Assembly (NCBI GenBank): GCA_963782885.1
Contig: CAWALL010000016.1
Coordinates: 186,001 to 250,000, forward strand
DNA: 64,000 nucleotides
Reading direction: 5' to 3'
DNA from: DATAOG01 sp963782885
GTDB lineage: Bacteria > Pseudomonadota > Alphaproteobacteria > Geminicoccales > Geminicoccaceae
Shown one piece after another: positions 58,999-64,000 of this stretch. The notes beneath the pieces are model-generated. The model saw only the letters and a list, made by a program, of their open reading frames with translations. It was not told where the DNA came from and made no database searches. The translations under genes were made by a program, and so were the position numbers. Every line of letters begins with the position of its first letter. Within the stretch, counting starts at the first letter, position 1.

Positions 58999-60640
58999 CC
59001 GGATTTCTCAAACCAGAGCGTGCATCGGGGCTCTGGATCGGCGATAACTCTTCTGTGACAAAGGCTTAACGCGACGCAGAGGAGCTCCCCGATGCCGACA
59101 GAGTGTAACCGCGACCTGTTCGGATTTGAAGCCGTCGAAGGACGCCAGGTGGTGGCCGCGTTCGACGGCGGGCAGGTGACCTCGGACGCCGGGGCGCTGC
59201 TGCTCGGGGCCGTGAACCGGGCGATCGGTCTGATGGGGCGTCTGGCCCGCTGTTTCGCCGACGGACGCATGCAGGAACTGGTCGAGCACGGTGTCGAGAC
59301 CATGCTGATGCAGCGCATCTGCGGCATCGCGCTGGGCTACGAGGACCTGGTCGACCACGACGAGCTGCGCCATGATCCGGTGCTGGCGACCCTGGCCGGC
59401 AAGCTCGAGGCGCGGCGCAAGGACTGCGCGCCGCTGGCCGGCAAGAGCACCTTGAACCGGTTCGAGCATGCGCCGGCCGCGGCGCTCGACCGCTATCACA
59501 GGATCGGCCACGACCCGCGGGCGATCGAACAGCTGTTCGTCGCTCTGTTCCTGGAGGCGCATGCGAGGCCGCCCGAGCGGATCATCCTCGATCTCGATGC
59601 CACGGACGACCCGCTCCACGGCCACCAGGAAGGGCGCTTCTTCCATGGCTACTACGACTGCCACTGCTATCTGCCGCTGTACGTCTTCTGCGGCCGCCAC
59701 CTGCTGGCCGCCAAGCTCAGGCGCTCGAACATCGACGCGTCGGCCGGAGCCAAGGACGAGATCACACGCATCGTCGCCCAGATTCGTGAGAGCTGGCCTA
59801 GGGTCGAGATCCTGCTGCGGGCGGACTCTGGCTTCGCCCGCGACGAGTTGATGAGCTGGTGTGAAGACAACGGCGTCGACTACGTCTTCGGCCTCGCCCG
59901 CAACCCTCGCCTGCTGGCCGAGATCGACGGAGCCCTCGCGGCCGCCGAGGCCGAGCATGCCGCAACCGGCCAGCCGGCTCGGCAATTCGACGACTTCACC
60001 TATGCCACCCGGGACAGCTGGAGCTGCGAACGGCGGGTCGTGGCCAAGGCCGAGCATCTGGCCAAGGGCTCCAACCCGCGCTTCGTGGTCACCTCGCTGC
60101 CGCCGTCGGTGATCGACGGCCAAAGCCTCTACGAGCAGATCTACTGTGCCCGCGGCGAGATGGAAAACCGGATCAAGGAGCAGCAGCTTGATCTGTTCGC
60201 CGATCGTACGTCAGCAGCGACGATACGGGCCAATCAGCTCAGGCTTTGGTTCGCCTCGTTCGCCTACGTGCTGCTGGAGGCGCTGCGCCGAATTGGCCTC
60301 CGCCATAGCCAGTTCGCCAACGCCACCTGCGGCACGATCCGCCTGAAGCTCTTGAAGATCGGCGCCCTGGTCCGGGTCAGCGTGCGTCGGATCAAGGTCG
60401 CCATGGCCTCGGCTTGCCCCTACCAGGACGAGTACCGCCTCGCCTACCTGTACGTGAAGCGCGCCGCCTTCTGAACGTTCTTGCATGCCCGATAGGCGCC
60501 CCACCCGCGGGGCGTTCGCTTGCGTTCGTCCGAGAATTCGCTGTCAGGCGACCTCCACGGACGCTCACCTCAACCCGAGCCAACTTCTGCGCCGACCCCG
60601 CCACCAATCAACCCGTGCTATGGGGTTTGAGAAATCCGGA
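58999..60640. mobile_element. IS1380-family insertion sequence, copy 2
   Basis: The element is about 1642 bases, with inverted repeats CCCGGATTTCTCAAACC (58999-59015) and GGTTTGAGAAATCCGGA (60624-60640) that differ only at the outer end. CTAG flanks both ends (58995-58998 and 60641-60644), consistent with a 4-base target duplication. It separates the Kai operon from the GH15 gene, whose stop codon lies inside the right-hand CTAG. Confidence 0.87.
59092..60474 (+). CDS. IS1380-family transposase, copy 2
   Basis: A 460-residue DDE transposase with VEGRQVVAAFDGGQVTSDAGALLL, Asp in ILDLDATDDPLHGHQ, Asp in LLRADSGFARDE and Glu in CARGEMENRIKEQQLD. Full length and apparently intact. It is homologous to the transposase at 51819 throughout but clearly diverged, so the two elements arrived separately or are old copies. 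Confidence 0.92.
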   Translation: MPTECNRDLFGFEAVEGRQVVAAFDGGQVTSDAGALLLGAVNRAIGLMGRLARCFADGRMQELVEHGVETMLMQRICGIALGYEDLVDHDELRHDPVLATLAGKLEARRKDCAPLAGKSTLNRFEHAPAAALDRYHRIGHDPRAIEQLFVALFLEAHARPPERIILDLDATDDPLHGHQEGRFFHGYYDCHCYLPLYVFCGRHLLAAKLRRSNIDASAGAKDEITRIVAQIRESWPRVEILLRADSGFARDELMSWCEDNGVDYVFGLARNPRLLAEIDGALAAAEAEHAATGQPARQFDDFTYATRDSWSCERRVVAKAEHLAKGSNPRFVVTSLPPSVIDGQSLYEQIYCARGEMENRIKEQQLDLFADRTSAATIRANQLRLWFASFAYVLLEALRRIGLRHSQFANATCGTIRLKLLKIGALVRVSVRRIKVAMASACPYQDEYRLAYLYVKRAAF

Positions 60641-62596
60641 CTAGGGCCAGGCGAGCTCGGATGCCGGTGACGAGCGGACCCGGCCGGCACGCTGGCATTG
60701 ACGGAACCTTGCCCAGAGGCCGCGCCGGCCGAAGATCGGGCCTGTGGTCTGACGGGCGCGGTCGGCGTAGGAGCCCGCGAGGTGGGCCGCGCCCCGCCGC
60801 CTGCACAGCTCCAGATTGAGCGCGCTCTCGATCAGGGCGAGATGGGTCCCGGCGCTCGGAAAATTGCCGAGCAGCGCACCGCTCGAAGGATCGATCGCGC
60901 CGGCCATGAGGCCGACGTCGTTGGCGCATCTGAGCAGGCGCTCGAACAGGGCCCTGGCCTCGGTCAGCCGGCCGAGCGCCAGCTTGGCGTCGACCAGCCA
61001 GAAGCTGCACAGGAGGCAGGCGCCGGCCCCGCCGGTCCCGTCGTCGGCGGCGTAGCGGCTCAGGAAGTCGCCGGCCGCGAGCGCGTGCTCGACGGTGTCG
61101 ACGGTCTGGGCGAGGGTCTCCTGGCCGGTCGCCAGGCCGACCATCGGCGCCAGCAGCGCCGCGGCATCGACCCCGCCGTCGAATGCCTGCGCGAGATGGC
61201 CGCGCAGCGGGTCGACCCCCTTGCGGCGGATCTCGTCCCGGATCCGATCGGCGAGCGCTCCCCAGCCCTGGCCGTTCTCGAACAGCCGCCGGGCGCGATC
61301 GATCGCGACCCAGCTCATCAGCTTGCTGTGGACGTGCTGGCGGGGCGTGCCCCGCACCTGCCACGGCCCCTGGTCCGGCGTCTGCCAGGCGTCGGCGACC
61401 TGCTCGGCGCAGCTCGCGAGCCAGCGGCGGTCCTGCTCGCCCAGCTCGCCGCCGAGACCCTGGTAGAGCAGGGCGAGATCGAGAGCCTCGCCATAGAGAC
61501 CGATCTGGCCCTGACCGCCGTTGCCGATCCGGACCGGCCGGCTGCCGGCGTAGCCCTCGAGATGGTCGAGGACGCGCTCGCCCGGCTCGTGTCCCAGCTC
61601 GATCCGGTAGCGGCTCTGCAGGCGGGGCAGGCTCCGGCGGACCGCCTGGCCGAGGTAGGTGCGGAACCGCTCGGCCTCGCCCGGGTAGCCCAGCGCCGCG
61701 AGCACGAACAGGGCGCGGCAGGCGGTCTCCAGGCAGCAGACCCGATCGTCGCGACTGCCCGGCCCACCCGGCGCCTCCGGCAGGCAGGTGGTCAGCGCCC
61801 CGACCAGAGCGCCCGAGGGGGCATAGGTCATCAGCTTGAGCGCGAGCGCGCTCCGCCGGACCGCGTCGCCGTAGGGGCCCTGGTAGCGGCAGTAGGCGGT
61901 CCACTCCCGCCAGAAGGCGTGCGTGATCCGAAACAGCTCGGAGACCCGCTCGTTCGGCGGGTGGCCGGGCAGGCCGGGCTCCGCCAGCACCAGATCGCGA
62001 TAGCCGCCCGCGTGCAGCGTGAGCCTGCCGCTGGCGCTGTCGCCATCGGGCCGCAGCTCGAGATCGGTGAACAGCGACGGCACGCCCTCGCCATGGACGA
62101 CGCCGTCCTCGATCGCGAGCTCGGTCGGGTAGCGGGCGAAGGCGCGCGACGGTCGATAGCGGACCGTGAGCTCGACCGAGCCCTTGAGGCCTTCGACCCG
62201 GCGCACGAGCCAGGCGGGCGCGTTCAGGCTGACGTAGTCGTGCGCGCCGGCATCGAGCGCGCGGCCGACCGGCATGAAGTCGGTGAGCGCAACCTCGCCG
62301 TCCGCGGTCGTGAACACGGTGCTGAGAATGTTGCTGTCCGGCAGATAGCTGCGCTTGGTCTGGAACTCGCCGCCCGGCCGGATCGACCAGAAGCCGCCGC
62401 GATCGGCATCGAGCAGCCGGCAGAACACCGGGTCGGCGTCGAACCGCCCGAGCGCGCACCAGTCGATGCCGCCGTCGCGGCCGACCAGGGCGGCGCCGTG
62501 GCAGTCGCCGATCGCCGCATAATCGCGAAGCGGCCGGTAGCGCGGCTCGGCATCGCGCGCGCGGGCGCCGGGCAGGGTCTTGCTCGTTTCCTCCAT
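60641..62596 (-). CDS. GH15-family (glucoamylase/trehalase-like) protein with degenerate active site
   Basis: A 651-residue relative of bacterial GH15 glucoamylases and trehalases. It has the N-terminal beta domain (RPLRDYAAIGDCHGAALVGRDGGIDW) and the (alpha/alpha)6 barrel (HSKLMSWVAIDRARRLFENG, LLGNFPSAGTHLALIESALNLE). The canonical WDYRYCWLRDA block reads DDRVCCLETA, the general-acid Glu of the GxWE motif is Gln413 in GPWQVRG, and the acidic residue before the DP of the second catalytic block is replaced (GLMAGAIDP). It is therefore predicted to be inactive as a hydrolase. The TAG stop is provided by the CTAG target of the adjacent IS. Confidence 0.83.
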   Translation of the reverse strand: MEETSKTLPGARARDAEPRYRPLRDYAAIGDCHGAALVGRDGGIDWCALGRFDADPVFCRLLDADRGGFWSIRPGGEFQTKRSYLPDSNILSTVFTTADGEVALTDFMPVGRALDAGAHDYVSLNAPAWLVRRVEGLKGSVELTVRYRPSRAFARYPTELAIEDGVVHGEGVPSLFTDLELRPDGDSASGRLTLHAGGYRDLVLAEPGLPGHPPNERVSELFRITHAFWREWTAYCRYQGPYGDAVRRSALALKLMTYAPSGALVGALTTCLPEAPGGPGSRDDRVCCLETACRALFVLAALGYPGEAERFRTYLGQAVRRSLPRLQSRYRIELGHEPGERVLDHLEGYAGSRPVRIGNGGQGQIGLYGEALDLALLYQGLGGELGEQDRRWLASCAEQVADAWQTPDQGPWQVRGTPRQHVHSKLMSWVAIDRARRLFENGQGWGALADRIRDEIRRKGVDPLRGHLAQAFDGGVDAAALLAPMVGLATGQETLAQTVDTVEHALAAGDFLSRYAADDGTGGAGACLLCSFWLVDAKLALGRLTEARALFERLLRCANDVGLMAGAIDPSSGALLGNFPSAGTHLALIESALNLELCRRRGAAHLAGSYADRARQTTGPIFGRRGLWARFRQCQRAGRVRSSPASELAWP

Positions 62597-63002
62597 CGCG
62601 ATCTTCTAGCGCGGCGCGCCGGGGCTGAGAACCGACGAGGCGGCCGCTGCGACCTCCTCGGCATTGAGAGCTCGCGTCCCTACGGCTGCCTTGAGCGTCT
62701 CATTCGCACGCTCGAGAAGAGCCTGCTCCGGGCCCGCCGCTTCGACACGATCGAGAACCTGCGCCTGGCCCCGCACGCCTTCAAGGGCCGCTGCTTGGAT
62801 CGTCGGGCGTTACGGCAACCAGCCCCTGCAGCCGTCAGAGCAGCGCAGCTGGCGCCGCTCTCCATGGCCGCATCATTTCGCAGCCCGGCGTGTCCACGGG
62901 TGTTGAGCGCTGCAAACGTGACCACCGCAAGATCGCGGCCGCCGGTGCGGGACCCACTCGAGTTCACGAGCGCCGAGTGGGTCCGCCGGGTCATCCTCAG
63001 CC
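62597..63002. other. Intergenic region with a transposase remnant
   Basis: These 406 bases hold no intact gene. About half is an IS3-type transposase fragment (62664-62860); the rest shows nothing recognisable. Confidence 0.5.
62664..62860 (+). pseudogene. Remnant of an IS3-type integrase-core transposase
   Basis: One frame reads YGCLERLIRTLEKSLLRARRFDT then IENLRLAPHAFKGR, which resembles the C-terminal end of IS3/IS2-like DDE transposases (the RFIRTLKE, LLWVR, FDTVEELRLAL and AFKERYN pattern). The continuation WIVGRYGNQPLQPSEQRSW, corresponding to the usual WIVERHGYRTP end, is in another frame after a shift near 62780-62796. Only about 60 residues remain, without the rest of the catalytic domain, so it is a decayed fragment. 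Confidence 0.6.
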
Positions 63003-64000
63003 CTACTTCGTGACGCTGATCGTGACCGTGTTCGAGGACAGGTCGCTGGCGCCATTCGTCGTTACGACCTGCAACGGCTGGTTGCCGGCGGACACCCCGC
63101 TTGGCGCTGTCACCGAGATCTGCGTGTCGCTGTCGAGAGTGTAGTTCGCGCGCTCGAGCGCGTCCCCGCCGAGCAGGACGTTCTCGACCAGCGAGGGGTA
63201 GAACGCGGACCCGTTGATCGTGAACCTGCCCCCTCCGGCCTGCACCGAGGTGGGGGTCGTGCCCGTGATCTCCGGCGGGTCGATCTCCCAGGTGTCGAAC
63301 GGGTAGGGCACGCTGCAGCTAACGCTGTAAGCAACTTCGGCCTCAAACAGCTCCACGTTCGTGCTGTATAGAATGTCGTTGCCCGGCGGCGCGGCCAGCG
63401 GATCGACATAGTCGTTTTTGTTTACGGCCCATACCCATTGCATTTGAGGAGAAAATTCGCTGCCAGGGGGTATACTGCTATCGGCCGCCTCGAACGCCCA
63501 CTCCGTGATTCCGGTGGATTGCTCGCTTCGGTTTTGAATCGTGACCGGCGGGACCGAAACGGTCTGCTGCTCACCGACGGTCACACTCTCGGAGACGCTC
63601 GCATTGACCCCCTGTGACTGGTTGAAACCGACGGTAGCGCTGGTCGTGGTGGAGCTGCTGTTGCTGTAACTCGCGCCGGTGACCGTTTGGGTCGCCGGAT
63701 CAGCATAGATCAAGTCGGGAAACTCGATTGTGATTGTTCCACTTTGGTCCCACGGGTTGTCTAAAGTGGGCGCGTCATCCAACTCAGGCGAAGTTGTCTG
63801 TATCAGTTGATCGACGTAGTAATAATCGATAAGCTGCTGCAAATCGCGCAGGCCAGACGCATAGTTATTTATGACGATCTCTGCGCCATTTTGCGTCTCG
63901 TAGGCAGAGCAAAGCGCGGCCTGGATGTCGAGGTCTTCGATGTTCTCCGAGCCGGTCGCGGCCGGGGTCGCGACCGCCGCTTGCGTCTCGGCGGTTGCGG
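63003..64000 (-). CDS. C-terminal part of a large protein with an IPT/Ig-like domain (runs off the window)
   Basis: The minus-strand frame is open from the window edge to the stop at 63003, at least 332 residues, without a start in view; internal TTG at 63842 need not be the start. The segment has a Thr/Ser-rich middle (TGASYSNSSSTTTSATVGF) and ends with an IPT/TIG-like Ig domain (PPEITGTTPTSVQAGGGRFTINGSAF to TVTISVTK). It is poorer in GC than most genes here. It is probably an exported or surface protein, but no anchor or signal can be seen because the N-terminus is outside. Confidence 0.75.
   Translation of the reverse strand, partial: ATAETQAAVATPAATGSENIEDLDIQAALCSAYETQNGAEIVINNYASGLRDLQQLIDYYYVDQLIQTTSPELDDAPTLDNPWDQSGTITIEFPDLIYADPATQTVTGASYSNSSSTTTSATVGFNQSQGVNASVSESVTVGEQQTVSVPPVTIQNRSEQSTGITEWAFEAADSSIPPGSEFSPQMQWVWAVNKNDYVDPLAAPPGNDILYSTNVELFEAEVAYSVSCSVPYPFDTWEIDPPEITGTTPTSVQAGGGRFTINGSAFYPSLVENVLLGGDALERANYTLDSDTQISVTAPSGVSAGNQPLQVVTTNGASDLSSNTVTISVTK

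Noticed and set aside
51724..60640. Composite transposon made of the two IS1380 elements around pdxA and the Kai genes
   Set aside because: The two elements differ at many residues and at their terminal repeats, and each has its own CTAG-type flanks, which argues for separate insertions.
1..64000. CRISPR array, rRNA or tRNA genes
   Set aside because: No regularly spaced repeat series and no rRNA-like or cloverleaf-like sequence was noticed by eye. A covariance-model scan would be needed to exclude a tRNA fully.

Overview
The window is high-GC, densely coded chromosomal DNA. The gene families and layout (HWE-family histidine kinase, KaiB/KaiC with no KaiA, Pot-type and TRAP solute uptake, MttB-family methyltransferase, TauD-type dioxygenase, a TTGAT-N4-ATCAA anaerobox) point to a metabolically versatile alphaproteobacterium, probably of Rhodospirillales type. 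This assignment is inference; there is no rRNA or tRNA gene in the window to anchor it. Many genes overlap by the 4-base ATGA/GTGA arrangement, so transcription is strongly polycistronic.

Layout. 0-4 kb: a VapBC module with two tandem antitoxins, then an oligopeptide-type binding protein overlapping a formamidase. 4-10 kb (minus strand): spermidine/putrescine-type binding protein and two permeases without an ATPase, an SDR and RecQ. 10-16 kb: a decayed toxin-antitoxin pair, an MBL hydrolase with a PAS protein, a second SDR, an intact VapBC, and an amidohydrolase paired with an unrecognised protein. 16-23.5 kb: a truncated Uma2 gene, a flavodoxin-UbiA fusion, DUF1028 and RidA, then a four-gene operon encoding a nitrile hydratase/thiocyanate hydrolase-like enzyme split into three polypeptides plus an HpaB-type monooxygenase, and a tandem universal stress protein with a perfect FNR/FixK box upstream.

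24-45 kb is a surface-glycan locus: two SGNH hydrolases (an IS630 element lies exactly between their 3' ends), GH1, three glycosyltransferases, UDP-glucuronate decarboxylase, two small membrane proteins, two paralogous alkaline-phosphatase-superfamily proteins flanking a Gfo/Idh/MocA oxidoreductase, a glutamine amidotransferase of the AsnB family, a Wzx-like flippase broken by several frameshifts, and a GMC oxidoreductase with a TauD-type dioxygenase. A glycan carrying xylose-type and amidated sugars is a reasonable inference.

45-64 kb: an AT-richer hypothetical gene, an M24 peptidase homologue, an HtrA-like protease with one frameshift, an orphan TRAP binding protein, an MttB-family methyltransferase, PdxA, and a compact Kai-type timing module (KaiC, two KaiB, PAS-HWE kinase, convergent single-domain response regulator). 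Two related but non-identical IS1380-family elements flank the PdxA-Kai segment. The end holds a GH15 protein that appears to have lost its catalytic acids, an IS3-type transposase remnant, and the C-terminal part of an IPT/Ig-like repeat protein that runs off the window.

The most unusual units are the split nitrile hydratase-monooxygenase operon, the flavodoxin-UbiA fusion, the two-KaiB clock module, and the IS insertions that share stop codons with their neighbours.
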